Assembly (NCBI GenBank): GCA_018714405.1
Contig: DVNM01000024.1
Span: 1-41,969 of the forward strand
DNA length: 41,969 nt
Reading direction: 5' to 3'
Origin: Scybalenecus merdavium
Lineage (GTDB): Bacteria > Bacillota > Clostridia > Oscillospirales > Acutalibacteraceae
The stretch's first letter is position 1; each line of letters starts with the position of its first letter. The position numbers and the translations under genes were made by a program. Below the pieces are notes generated by a model, which saw only the letters and a program-made list of their open reading frames with translations, was not told the origin of the DNA and searched no databases. Positions 1 to 7,504 of this stretch are shown here, one piece after another.

Positions 1-52
1 TTTGAATAATTTTTTGCGGCGATTGCTCACTTCAAGCGTGCATTTCTCCTCT

Positions 53-80
53 CCCCAAAAAGCCATATGGCTTTTTGGGG
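53..80. terminator. 28-bp perfect palindrome, probable bidirectional terminator
   Basis: The sequence reads CCCC, five A, GCCAT, then its exact complement ATGGC, five T, GGGG. A GC-rich core flanked by A and T runs fits an intrinsic terminator working in either direction, presumably for a gene left of the window. The palindrome has no central loop, so a cruciform or protein site is also possible. Confidence 0.4.
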
Positions 81-89
81 ACCCCCTAA

Positions 90-266
90 GTACTGCCCCC
101 GAGCAAAAGACAAAAAGCGCAAAAACCGCACAGCTGTGCGGTTTTTTTGTTTTCTCTGTTGTTTTTTATATTACAACGATTTTTACAATGTGTCTCATAG
201 CCGGAAAGCGATTCTTTGATTCTGTGCTTTATGATGCGCGGTCCGGCCGACTTTTTCGACAGTCTC
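90..266. repeat. Small TIR-type repeat (MITE-like), copy 1, left end lost or diverged
   Basis: Positions 90-146 closely match 9171-9227. Positions about 237-266 match the right end of the copy at 9303-9326, ending in the terminal motif CTTTTTCGACAGTCTC. The middle differs in sequence and length. Both copies carry an internal hairpin, here a perfect 26-bp palindrome at 121-146 with A/T flanks that resembles a terminator. No matching left terminal repeat is visible; the 28-bp palindrome at 53-80 sits where it would be expected. The right end directly abuts a terminator-like hairpin (267-288). There is no room for a transposase, so any mobility would need enzymes from elsewhere. Confidence 0.55.
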
Positions 267-288
267 AGGCAGGACAAACGTCCTGCCT
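267..288 (-). terminator. Hairpin after the histidine kinase gene
   Basis: A 9-bp perfect stem (267-275 with 280-288, loop AAAC) lies five bases past the stop codon of the sensor kinase. Read on the minus strand the expected T run is missing: the repeat terminus GAGACTGTCG follows at once. This could be a terminator whose tail was replaced by the repeat. Confidence 0.5.
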
Positions 289-292
289 TTCT

Positions 293-1711
293 TTACTTTT
301 TATCGGCTGTGCTGGAAGCCTTTTGTTCGCTGTAGCTTGCAAACTGCAGATCGGTTCGGAAATACCGCCCCGGCTCGCTGGCAAAGCGCACCTGACCGCC
401 GTGCACCAGCATGATCTGGCGCACGATCAAAAGGCCGAGTCCGTGGCGCTGGCCGTCGATATGCGCATCGCAAAACATGTAGTGCGGCCGGTTTTGCAGA
501 TCCTGCAGTGTCTGGGCGCTGACGCCGGCGCCGCTGTCCTTCACCCGGATGGTGACACCGCCGTCCTGTGCAAAAACGCTGACCCGGATGACACAGCCCT
601 GCGGATTGTGGCTGCGGCTGTTTTGCACCAAATTGGAAACGGCGCGGGCAACCAGGCCGCTGTCGGCCAGGATCCAGCACGGCTCCGGCGAAAAGTCAGT
701 CTCATAGGTGTATATACCTTCCGCTTCAGAATTAATGCATTCCGCCACCACGCTGCGCGCGGCGGCCACGGCGCTGAGCTTTTGCAAATGCAGCGGCTGC
801 ATGTTATACTCCAGTTTAGAGGCCAGGTTCAGGTCGCCGATCAGCTGCTTCATTTTCAGGCTCTGCGTGCAGATAACGGCCGCCTGGCGGCGCGCCGGTT
901 CCGGCAGGGCGGCGTTGTTTTCCAGTTCATTGGCATAGCCAAGCACCATGGAAAGCGGTGTGCGGATGTCGTGTGAAACGCCGGCGATCCAGTTGGCGCG
1001 CGCCGTTTCTTTTTTGGCCAGTTCGCGGTTTTTGGACTGGATAATGTCAGACGCCCGGTTGACCTGCTGCGCCAGTTCAGACAGCAGGCCGCGCTCCTTT
1101 AAATGCACCGCCTTTTCCTGCGCAAGCGCATGGATGCCCTGCACGAGCGGCCGGATGGACTTCGTCACCTGCAGATTGGAAAAAATATAGATCAGAAAAA
1201 CCACAACGACGTTGGCAGCCAGAAAAATCATGCCGATCTGCGGCAGGGCGCGCACAAACGAAAGGTTCATGCTCTGGTAAGGGTACTTAAAATAGCTGTC
1301 TTTGGCAAAGCCGGCCACCACAAGGCCGCCGTCGCCGTATTCGACCGTATACGTTGGGTAATCCTTTAAATACCCGGTGCTTAGGGCAGAGATGTCGGCC
1401 AGGCTGTAGGAAAGCGGGATCTCCTGCGGCAGATTATCGCTTTTCCAGACCACCTGCCCCTGCGCGTTCAGCAAAACCGCCCAGGCACCGATCTGCTCCA
1501 GGCGCTGTGCGGCCGCCTGCCCCAAGACATATTGCCCGCCCTGCCGGTCAAGCGCTTCAGCGACGGCCTGCGTTTCCTTATACGGCGACGGCTGGGACTG
1601 GTAGCGCATGCCGATCAGCAGCAGCACGGTAACATTTAAAACGATCAAAATGAACAAACTCATAAACAAAATGCCCACGAAACGGCGGATCAGTTTAGGT
1701 ACACTTTTCAT
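293..1711 (-). CDS. Sensor histidine kinase of a two-component system
   Basis: This 472-residue membrane kinase senses a signal outside the cell and phosphorylates the response regulator encoded just upstream. Two membrane segments (about 9-35 and 157-180) bracket an extracellular domain of about 120 residues. A linker follows, then the HisKA domain with phospho-accepting His247 in SHDIRTPL. The ATPase domain has the N box around N360-N364, a G1 box DSGAG at 392-396 and a G2 box GLGL at 424-427, so it looks complete. It starts 4 bases after the regulator's stop, which indicates one transcript. The divergent five-gene ABC module suggests sensing of a cationic antimicrobial peptide or lantibiotic, as in the Cpr and Lan systems; that link is inferred from context. 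Confidence 0.92.
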   Translation of the reverse strand: MKSVPKLIRRFVGILFMSLFILIVLNVTVLLLIGMRYQSQPSPYKETQAVAEALDRQGGQYVLGQAAAQRLEQIGAWAVLLNAQGQVVWKSDNLPQEIPLSYSLADISALSTGYLKDYPTYTVEYGDGGLVVAGFAKDSYFKYPYQSMNLSFVRALPQIGMIFLAANVVVVFLIYIFSNLQVTKSIRPLVQGIHALAQEKAVHLKERGLLSELAQQVNRASDIIQSKNRELAKKETARANWIAGVSHDIRTPLSMVLGYANELENNAALPEPARRQAAVICTQSLKMKQLIGDLNLASKLEYNMQPLHLQKLSAVAAARSVVAECINSEAEGIYTYETDFSPEPCWILADSGLVARAVSNLVQNSRSHNPQGCVIRVSVFAQDGGVTIRVKDSGAGVSAQTLQDLQNRPHYMFCDAHIDGQRHGLGLLIVRQIMLVHGGQVRFASEPGRYFRTDLQFASYSEQKASSTADKK

Positions 1712-1715
1712 TGGT

Positions 1716-2420
1716 TTACTCCTTTAACAGCAGCTTGTAGCCAAGGCCCTTGACCGTTAAAAGCGAGGCGGGCTTTGACGGGTTTGCCTCGATTTTTTCA
1801 CGGATGCGGCGGACATGCGCCATCAGCGAATTTTCATAACCGAACGGATTGTCGCCCCAGGCGGCTTCGCACAGCGTATCGATCGTGACGATGCGCCCGG
1901 CGTTTTTATAAAGCGCAAACAAAAGCGCATGTTCCTTGGCCGTCAGCGGCAGCTCCTGCCCGTCGCGCAGAACGAGCGCGCGTTCAAAATCCACATCGCA
2001 CGCGGCCAGGTGCACCAGAGGGCTTTCGTTTTTATAAGTGCGGTAAAGTACGGCACGGACACGCAAAATCAGTTCCTGCGGCAAAAACGGCTTGACCAAA
2101 TAGTCATCGGCCCCGGCGCCAAGACCCTGCAAGCGGTCCTCATCTTCACCGCGCGCTGTTAAAAACAATACCGGAAAGTCAAAGCCCTCGCCGCGCAGCG
2201 TTTTCAGCAGCGAAAAACCGCTGCCGTCCGGCAGCATGACATCGAGCACGGCCAAATCGGGCTTTTCACGCCGGGCTATTTCCAGCGCGCCCTGCACCGT
2301 GGCGGCCGTGACCAAATTTTCATATCCCTCACGCGTGAACACGGAAACGAGCAGGCTCAAAAGCTCCGGCTCATCGTCCACAAGCAGCAATTTTTTCTGT
2401 TTTAAATAATCTGTTTGCAT
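1716..2420 (-). CDS. OmpR-family response regulator
   Basis: This 234-residue DNA-binding regulator is the partner of the downstream kinase. The receiver domain (about 9-122) has the acidic pair in LLLVDDEP, phospho-acceptor Asp60 in the LDVMLPDG motif and Lys110 in VKPF. A winged-helix DNA-binding domain fills about 135-234. I start at the ATG at 2420 because GGAAAGGA lies 8 bases upstream; an in-frame GTG at 2438 would place that ribosome binding site inside the gene. It probably controls the divergent ABC operon and possibly itself through the direct repeats at 2497-2538. The target assignment is inferred from layout. Confidence 0.93.
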   Translation of the reverse strand: MQTDYLKQKKLLLVDDEPELLSLLVSVFTREGYENLVTAATVQGALEIARREKPDLAVLDVMLPDGSGFSLLKTLRGEGFDFPVLFLTARGEDEDRLQGLGAGADDYLVKPFLPQELILRVRAVLYRTYKNESPLVHLAACDVDFERALVLRDGQELPLTAKEHALLFALYKNAGRIVTIDTLCEAAWGDNPFGYENSLMAHVRRIREKIEANPSKPASLLTVKGLGYKLLLKE

Positions 2421-2456
2421 AGTCACTGTCCTTTCCACAGGTTATGGGCTAAGTAC

Positions 2457-2462
2457 ATTATA
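2457..2462 (-). promoter_or_regulatory. Probable -10 box for the two-component operon
   Basis: On the minus strand this reads TATAAT, placing transcription start near 2450, about 30 bases before the regulator's ATG. The -35 position (about 2480-2485) is poor (GCTCCA), so the promoter may be weak or need activation. Confidence 0.5.
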
Positions 2463-2496
2463 ACATAAAGCCCGGCATATGGAGCGCGAAACACAA

Positions 2497-2538
2497 AATG
2501 TAAGGAAAATGTAAGGTTAAGAAAATGTGAATGTAAGG
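2497..2538 (+). promoter_or_regulatory. Three phased direct repeats AATGTAAGG, likely response-regulator binding sites
   Basis: Identical 9-mers AATGTAAGG begin at 2497, 2508 and 2530. The spacings are 11 and 22 bases, one and two helical turns, so all three face the same side of the DNA. OmpR-family regulators typically bind such direct repeats head to tail. The last copy overlaps the -35/spacer region of the ABC operon promoter (-10 at 2548-2553), fitting activation when the regulator is phosphorylated. Confidence 0.65.
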
Positions 2539-2553
2539 TAGGCGCGCTATACT
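2525..2553 (+). promoter_or_regulatory. Promoter of the ABC transporter operon
   Basis: TATACT at 2548-2553 is a good -10 box. The -35 position 17 bases upstream reads ATGTGA, which is poor. A weak -35 next to three phased repeats is the usual design for a promoter that depends on an activator. AAGGAGAG at 2569-2576 is the downstream ribosome binding site. Confidence 0.6.
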
Positions 2554-2583
2554 GTAGACACAGTCACGAAAGGAGAGAGCACA

Positions 2584-3339
2584 ATGAATGTGATCGAAAC
2601 AAAAAACCTGACCAAGACCTACGGCGATTTTACGGCTGTGGACCATGTGAGCATGCATGTGCGCGAGGGTTCGGTCTACGGCTTTCTGGGGCCGAACGGC
2701 GCCGGCAAATCCACCACCATGAAAATGTTTTTGGGCCTGACAAAACCGACCGACGGCAATTTTGTTATCGGCGGCATGACCTACCCGAAAGACCGCACCG
2801 AGATTTTAAAACATGTCGGTTCTTTTATTGAAGCACCGGCATTTTACGGAAATTTGAGCGGCGAGGAAAACCTGGACATTCTGCGCAAGATGCTGGGGCT
2901 GCCGAAATCCAGCGTGGACGAGGCGCTGGAGACCGTTGGCCTGACGCAGCACAAAAAGCGGCTGGCCAAAAAGTATTCGCTTGGCATGAAACAGCGCCTT
3001 GGTCTTGCCGGCGCGCTGCTGGGGCGGCCGCCGATCCTGATCCTGGACGAGCCGACCAACGGTCTGGACCCGGTGGGGATCCATGAAATACGCACGCTGA
3101 TCCGTTCGCTGCCGCAGCAGTTTCACTGCACGGTGCTGGTGTCGTCGCACCTGCTGTCCGAAATCGAGCTGATGGCCGATGACATAGGCATTTTGAACCA
3201 CGGGCGGCTGCTGTTTGAGGGCTCTATGGACTCGCTCAAGGCCGGCGCGCGCCGAATGGGCTACCCGACCGAACACCTGGAAGAAATGTTTTTGTCGCTG
3301 ATCGACGAGGACAACCGGAAAAGGGGTGCCGGGAAATGA
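2584..3339 (+). CDS. ABC transporter ATPase, lantibiotic/bacitracin resistance type (LanF/BcrA/CprA-like)
   Basis: This 251-residue cytoplasmic ATPase powers the two permeases that follow. Walker A GPNGAGKST is at 36-44, the signature SLGMKQ at 132-137, and Walker B ILILDE followed by PTNGLDP at about 151-163. Length and sequence style fit the LanF/BcrA family, which removes membrane-active peptides such as lantibiotics or bacitracin from the cell surface. The ribosome binding site AAGGAGAG lies 7 bases from the ATG. The stop overlaps the next start by 4 bases. No bacteriocin biosynthesis genes are nearby, so I infer resistance rather than producer immunity. Confidence 0.9.
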   Translation: MNVIETKNLTKTYGDFTAVDHVSMHVREGSVYGFLGPNGAGKSTTMKMFLGLTKPTDGNFVIGGMTYPKDRTEILKHVGSFIEAPAFYGNLSGEENLDILRKMLGLPKSSVDEALETVGLTQHKKRLAKKYSLGMKQRLGLAGALLGRPPILILDEPTNGLDPVGIHEIRTLIRSLPQQFHCTVLVSSHLLSEIELMADDIGILNHGRLLFEGSMDSLKAGARRMGYPTEHLEEMFLSLIDEDNRKRGAGK

Positions 3340-4064
3340 GCCTTGCACTGGAGATCAAAAAGCTGAAGCGCACCGGCTTTTTTCCGGCGTTTCTGGGCGG
3401 CGCGGTGCTGTGCGCAGCCGTGCCCATCGTAAACATGGCCGTGCGAAGCGAAAATTACACCGCCCTTTCAGGCGACCCGCTGCAGATTTTGCTGGATGCC
3501 AACTGGAGCCTGATGGCGACGTTCGCCATGGTATTCAGCGTGGCCGGCGCCTGTATTTTGTACCACACCGAATACGAGCACGGCGCTATGCAAAAGATGC
3601 AGACGATGCCGGGCAACATGTTCGCCATGTTTTTAAAAAAGTGCACTGTCCTTTTTGGCGTGAACTTGCTGATTTTGCTGTTTGAAACGGCTTCGATCGC
3701 CTTTTGCACCGTGCACTGGTTTGACGCACCGCCGGATTTTGCCACATCGCTTTTGGCGAACTTTGGCTACTGCGCCCTGCTGGCGGCGCCGGGCGTGCTT
3801 TTGATGATGCTGGTGGCAGCCGGCTTCAAAAACATGTGGGTGTCGCTCGGCATAGGCGTGGTGCTGGTATTTACGGCCACAATGTTTGCGCAGTTCAGCG
3901 GCAGCTTTATCGTGGCCATCTTCCCGTTTTCAATGCCGTATTCCTACTGCACAGGCATGGAGACAAAAGAGATCATAAAACTTTGCGCGGCCGCCGTAGC
4001 GGAAACACTTTTGTTTACGGCGGCAGGCTATGCGATGATTAAAATCAGGAGGGCGGCGGAATGA
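3336..4064 (+). CDS. ABC-2 type permease, first subunit (LanE/CprB-like)
   Basis: This 242-residue integral membrane protein has about six hydrophobic segments and no soluble domain. It begins with a short cytoplasmic stretch (LALEIKKLKRTGF) typical of lantibiotic-immunity permeases of the MutE/EpiE type. It overlaps the ATPase by 4 bases and the second permease by 4 bases, so the three are translationally coupled. It should form the membrane channel with the next gene product. Substrate is inferred from family resemblance only. Confidence 0.82.
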   Translation: MSLALEIKKLKRTGFFPAFLGGAVLCAAVPIVNMAVRSENYTALSGDPLQILLDANWSLMATFAMVFSVAGACILYHTEYEHGAMQKMQTMPGNMFAMFLKKCTVLFGVNLLILLFETASIAFCTVHWFDAPPDFATSLLANFGYCALLAAPGVLLMMLVAAGFKNMWVSLGIGVVLVFTATMFAQFSGSFIVAIFPFSMPYSYCTGMETKEIIKLCAAAVAETLLFTAAGYAMIKIRRAAE

Positions 4065-4825
4065 GCTTTTTAAAACTGCTTGGCATCGAGTGCCAGAAAC
4101 TCAAGCGTTCGTGGATCCTTTTGCTGCTGCTTGTGCCAACAGTCATCACCTGGATCCCCAGCCTTTTAAATGCCGACTACGCCTTTCAGAGCGCGACCGG
4201 CGCCGCGCCGGCAAACGAATTTTTTATTCAGGGCTTTATGGGCTTTACCTGGTTCATGTTCCCGGCATGCATGGTGGTGTGCACCGTGCTGCTGCACCAG
4301 ACGGAGCTGGCCAACAACGGCATTACCAAAATGCTTTCGCTGCCGGTGCGGCCGGCTGCGCTTTCCGGCGCCAAATTCATCATTCTGCTGGGGCTCGGCG
4401 CCGTGCAGATCCTGTTTTGCGACGGCGTTTACTACGCCGTGGCAGCGATCGTCTCGCACCAGGTGGATTTTGATCTGGTTTTGGGTCCCGCGTTTATTTT
4501 TAAAGAAAGCGGACTGATGTACCTGATGCTCATCCCAATGATGACGGTGTTCTGGCTGCTCTCTACGCTCATTAAAACGCCGATCTTCTCGATTGGGATC
4601 GGTCTGGCATCCATTGTGCCGAGCGTGCTGATGATCAACACAAAAATCTGGTTCTGCTACCCGATGTGCTACCCGTTTTACCTGCAAATGATCACGCAAA
4701 GCAAACTCAGCGGCAATGCCGACGCCGCCATAGACCCGGTGCCCTTTTTGCCTGTGGCCATTGCCATTACGGCCGTGTGTCTGGGTGTTTCCCTGTTTTA
4801 TTACGGAAAAGCCGAAAGGAGATAA
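4061..4825 (+). CDS. ABC-2 type permease, second subunit (LanG/CprC-like)
   Basis: This 254-residue membrane protein has about six hydrophobic segments. Its N-terminus (FLKLLGIECQKLKRSW) resembles that of the preceding permease, as expected for the paired LanE and LanG subunits. It overlaps the upstream gene by 4 bases and ends just before AAGGAGAT, the ribosome binding site of the small membrane protein. A heterodimeric permease with a single ATPase is the standard LanFEG layout. Confidence 0.82.
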   Translation: MSFLKLLGIECQKLKRSWILLLLLVPTVITWIPSLLNADYAFQSATGAAPANEFFIQGFMGFTWFMFPACMVVCTVLLHQTELANNGITKMLSLPVRPAALSGAKFIILLGLGAVQILFCDGVYYAVAAIVSHQVDFDLVLGPAFIFKESGLMYLMLIPMMTVFWLLSTLIKTPIFSIGIGLASIVPSVLMINTKIWFCYPMCYPFYLQMITQSKLSGNADAAIDPVPFLPVAIAITAVCLGVSLFYYGKAERR

Positions 4826-4829
4826 TTTT

Positions 4830-5114
4830 ATGAAAGACAAAATATTAACGGCTGTCAGCGCCGTGATGGTGCTTGTGCCATGGACGATTTTCCCCCTGCG
4901 CCAAAACGACTGGGCGCTGGAATCGCCGACGGCCGAAATCATGATCGTCAGCTATGCCGTTTTTATGATCGCGAGCGGCGTGTTCAGCATTCTGGCTTAT
5001 AAAAAAGGAAATGTCCAAAACAACGTGATGAAAGTCACCATGATGATCAACAGCATTTACGCCGTGGCGGCCGTGGCTCTGCTGGGCATTATGGCCTTCC
5101 AAAACCTGAGGTGA
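4830..5114 (+). CDS. Small three-helix membrane protein in the ABC operon
   Basis: This 94-residue protein has three predicted membrane helices at about 4-24, 37-57 and 67-91. I do not recognise the family. AAGGAGAT at 4816-4823 is well placed for the ATG at 4830. The gene sits 4 bases after the second permease and runs into the lipoprotein's ribosome binding site, so it belongs to the operon. It could be an accessory subunit of the exporter or of peptide sensing, but nothing in the sequence decides this. Confidence 0.75.
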   Translation: MKDKILTAVSAVMVLVPWTIFPLRQNDWALESPTAEIMIVSYAVFMIASGVFSILAYKKGNVQNNVMKVTMMINSIYAVAAVALLGIMAFQNLR

Positions 5115-5119
5115 GCAAA

Positions 5120-5602
5120 ATGAAAACGGTGAAAAAAGCAGCCGCGCTTTTGCTGGCCGTTCTGCTCGGCGCCGGTCTGGCCGGATGCACGCCGGGCGGC
5201 GCGGTACAGGAATTTAAAAACAGTGCTATACAAAGCGCCGACGGCATTTTGGATTTCATATCCGAAAAATTTGTGACCGGCAGACTGTCCGGCACACGCG
5301 AGGCCGAGGCAAACGGCGTGCGCGGTACATACAGAGCAAAATATCAAAGCTTCAGCGGAACCGAGGTGCCCTTTGGCACCACCGCCATCCGCCCTGTTAT
5401 TACCGACGGACTGCACCTGACTTACACCATAACAGCCGAAAGCGGCCAACTGGAAATTGCCTTTTTGCAAAAAACAGACGCCTACACCGTGACCGCCAAG
5501 GCCGGCAGCGGCAGCTACGACTTTGCGCTGGAGCCCGGCAGCAACTACATCCTGTTAAAAGGTGAAAACTTTACCGGCAGCGTACAGCTGGAAGTACGGT
5601 AA
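5120..5602 (+). CDS. Putative lipoprotein at the end of the ABC operon
   Basis: This 160-residue lipoprotein has a basic N-terminus, a hydrophobic core and a lipobox LAGC, with the lipidated Cys at about position 20. The rest (about 140 residues) is rich in short beta-type stretches and has no motif I recognise. I choose the ATG at 5120 because GAGGTGAG lies 4 bases upstream; a GTG at 5111 would overlap that site. LanFEG systems sometimes carry a LanI-type lipoprotein that captures the peptide at the membrane; a similar role is possible here but is inferred from position only. Confidence 0.72.
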   Translation: MKTVKKAAALLLAVLLGAGLAGCTPGGAVQEFKNSAIQSADGILDFISEKFVTGRLSGTREAEANGVRGTYRAKYQSFSGTEVPFGTTAIRPVITDGLHLTYTITAESGQLEIAFLQKTDAYTVTAKAGSGSYDFALEPGSNYILLKGENFTGSVQLEVR

Positions 5603-5611
5603 CAAAAAGCA

Positions 5612-5650
5612 CGGCGGAGCCAAAGGCTCCGCCGCCGGCCTCTTTTGGCG
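5612..5650 (+). terminator. Terminator of the ABC operon
   Basis: A 10-bp perfect GC-rich stem (5612-5621 with 5625-5634, loop AAA) lies 9 bases after the lipoprotein stop codon. The T run that follows is short and interrupted (TCTTTT). Confidence 0.65.
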
Positions 5651-5995
5651 TCTATTACAAATCGCTCGCCGGCAACCGCGTTTTAAAAAGTTTTATACGC
5701 AAGCTGAAAACGCACACTGCCCAGGCGCGATCCAAAAATCCTTCCTATTCTGACAATGAACACCGCTGAAAGCGGAATAAAAGAGCTGAAATTCACAGGC
5801 CCGTCACACTTTGTTCACGCCCCGTTGTGACGCCGGCGTTATAATAAAAAGTGAATATTGATCTGTTCCGGGTAAAAATACCCTTAATTTGAAGCGATAA
5901 TGGGTATACTCTTTGCAGCGCCACGCTGCACGCCGCCTGCACCGCACAAAGAATGCAGGCCGGAACCGGCATCCAATAAGCAAAGGGGCGTGAGC
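5651..5995. other. Intergenic region upstream of the DUF1538 gene
   Basis: I see no gene in this stretch. It contains a spaced inverted repeat GTCACA (5803-5808) / TGTGAC (5826-5831), a TATAAT box at 5840-5845 without a well-spaced -35, and a small hairpin GGGTA-AAAA-TACCC (5870-5883). The leader from the -10 box to the ATG is about 150 bases, long enough for regulation, but I recognise no known riboswitch. Confidence 0.4.
5840..5845 (+). promoter_or_regulatory. Candidate -10 box for the DUF1538/PII operon
   Basis: This is a perfect TATAAT. The best -35 candidates are wrongly spaced: TTGTTC at 5811 gives a 23-base gap. An inverted repeat GTCACA/TGTGAC lies just upstream, so a transcription factor may help recruit polymerase. 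Confidence 0.4.
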
Positions 5996-7504
5996 ATGGA
6001 AAAACTGAAAGAAAAAATCAAGGAATCCCTTTCGAGCGTTCTGCCGATCACGGCCATCGTTTTGCTGCTGAGCATAACGCTTGTGCCGCTGGAAGTCGGC
6101 ACACTTGTGCTGTTTTTAACGGGCGCGCTGCTGCTGATCGTTGGCATGGGCTTTTTCCAGATGGGCGCTGAAATGGCAATGACACCGCTTGGTGAAGGCA
6201 TCGGCCGGCGGCTGGCTAAAAGTCACCGGCTCTGGTTCGTTCTGGCGCTGTGTTTCCTGATGGGCATTGTCATTACCATTGCAGAGCCCGATCTGCAGGT
6301 GCTGGCGAACCAGGTGGCCTCCATTCCAAACAGCGTTTTGATCTGGACCGTAGCGGTAGGCGTTGGCCTTTTTCTGGCGGCCGCGGTTTTGCGCATATGG
6401 TTTCACATACGGCTGGCAAACCTGCTGTTTATTTTTTACCTACTGCTGTTTATTCTGGCGTTTTTCGCCCCGTCCGAATTCGCAGCCGTTGCCTTTGACG
6501 CCGGCGGCGTGACGACAGGCCCGATGACCGTGCCTTTTATTATGGCGCTCGGCATAGGCCTGTCGGCCATGCGCAGCGACCGCGAAGGGGCAGACGACAG
6601 CTTTGGTCTGATCGCTCTGTGCAGCATCGGCCCCATCTGCATGGTGCTGCTTTTAAGCATTTTTTACCATCCGACGGACGCCGTTTACACAGCGACCGTG
6701 ATCCCCAATGTGGACACTACGCAGGATGTATTGAAACTATTTACCCGCGAGCTGCCGGATTACGCAAAGGAAGTTGCAAGCAGCATTCTGCCGGTTGCCG
6801 GCGTATTTGTTGTGTTTCAGCTGATTACACGCAGCTACCGCAAGCGCAAGCTGGCGCGCATGGGTGTCGGCATCGCTTACACCGTGATCGGTCTGATTTT
6901 ATTTTTGACCGGCGTCAATGTTGGTTTTGCCCCGGTCGGCAGTCTTCTGGGCAGCGGTCTGGCCGAAAGCAGCTACAAATGGCTGCTGGTGCCCATTGGC
7001 ATGGTGATCGGTTTTTACATTGTAAAAGCTGAACCGGCCGTACAGGTTCTGAACGAGCAGGTGGAGGACATTACAGGCGGCATGGTGCCGCGCAAAATGA
7101 TGAACACGGCGCTCTCCATCGGCGTGGCCTGTGCGGTGGCGCTGGCCATGGTGCGTGTACTAAGCGGCATCAGCATTTTCTGGGTTCTGATCCCGGGCTA
7201 TGCCATGGCGCTGCTGCTGAGCCGAATGGTGCCCGGTGTTTTTGTGGGCATTGCCTTTGACTCCGGCGGCGTAGCCAGCGGCCCGATGACAACCACGTTT
7301 CTGCTGCCGCTTGCCATGGGCGCAAGCACCGCTTTGGGCGGCAATGTTGTGACCGACGCATTCGGCATTGTGGCGCTGGTTGCCATGGCGCCGCTGATCG
7401 CCGTTGAAACCATGGGACTGGTTTATGTGCGCAAATCAAAGACGGATGCAGCGGCAGACGCTGTGGAAGACGAGACAGTCGTTGACTTTGAGGAGGAAAG
7501 CTAA
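5996..7504 (+). CDS. DUF1538 multi-pass membrane protein, internally duplicated
   Basis: This 502-residue integral membrane protein has two homologous halves, the DUF1538 architecture. Matching motifs are AEPDLQVL (97-104) with AEPAVQVL (345-352), FDAGGVTTGPMT (168-179) with FDSGGVASGPMT (421-432), and DSFGLIAL (201-208) with DAFGIVAL (454-461). This inverted- or tandem-repeat style is typical of transporters, but I know of no assigned substrate. I start at the ATG at 5996 because AAGGGG lies 8 bases upstream. The next gene, a PII-like protein, begins one base after the stop, suggesting that the membrane protein is controlled by a PII-type signal protein as AmtB is by GlnK. Confidence 0.88.
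   Translation: MEKLKEKIKESLSSVLPITAIVLLLSITLVPLEVGTLVLFLTGALLLIVGMGFFQMGAEMAMTPLGEGIGRRLAKSHRLWFVLALCFLMGIVITIAEPDLQVLANQVASIPNSVLIWTVAVGVGLFLAAAVLRIWFHIRLANLLFIFYLLLFILAFFAPSEFAAVAFDAGGVTTGPMTVPFIMALGIGLSAMRSDREGADDSFGLIALCSIGPICMVLLLSIFYHPTDAVYTATVIPNVDTTQDVLKLFTRELPDYAKEVASSILPVAGVFVVFQLITRSYRKRKLARMGVGIAYTVIGLILFLTGVNVGFAPVGSLLGSGLAESSYKWLLVPIGMVIGFYIVKAEPAVQVLNEQVEDITGGMVPRKMMNTALSIGVACAVALAMVRVLSGISIFWVLIPGYAMALLLSRMVPGVFVGIAFDSGGVASGPMTTTFLLPLAMGASTALGGNVVTDAFGIVALVAMAPLIAVETMGLVYVRKSKTDAAADAVEDETVVDFEEES

Larger units (their letters stand above)
1..292. other. Left-edge non-coding region with hairpins and a repeat copy
   Basis: I see no convincing gene here. The region holds a perfect 28-bp palindrome (53-80), a repeat copy (90-266) with its own internal hairpin, and a hairpin (267-288) just beyond the histidine kinase stop codon. 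A long open frame reading rightward from position 2 runs antisense through the kinase gene. It has no ribosome binding site and no recognisable product, so I treat it as a by-product of GC-rich codon use. Confidence 0.6.

Noticed and set aside
2..976. Long plus-strand open frame at the left edge (324 codons)
   Set aside because: It is antisense to a well-supported histidine kinase, has no ribosome binding site and shows no protein-family features.
5803..5831. GTCACA/TGTGAC inverted repeat as a CRP- or Rex-type operator
   Set aside because: The half-sites are in the wrong order and spacing for those families, and six-base matches occur by chance.
5846..5995. Riboswitch in the DUF1538 leader
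   Set aside because: The leader is long enough, but I found only one small hairpin and no conserved riboswitch core.
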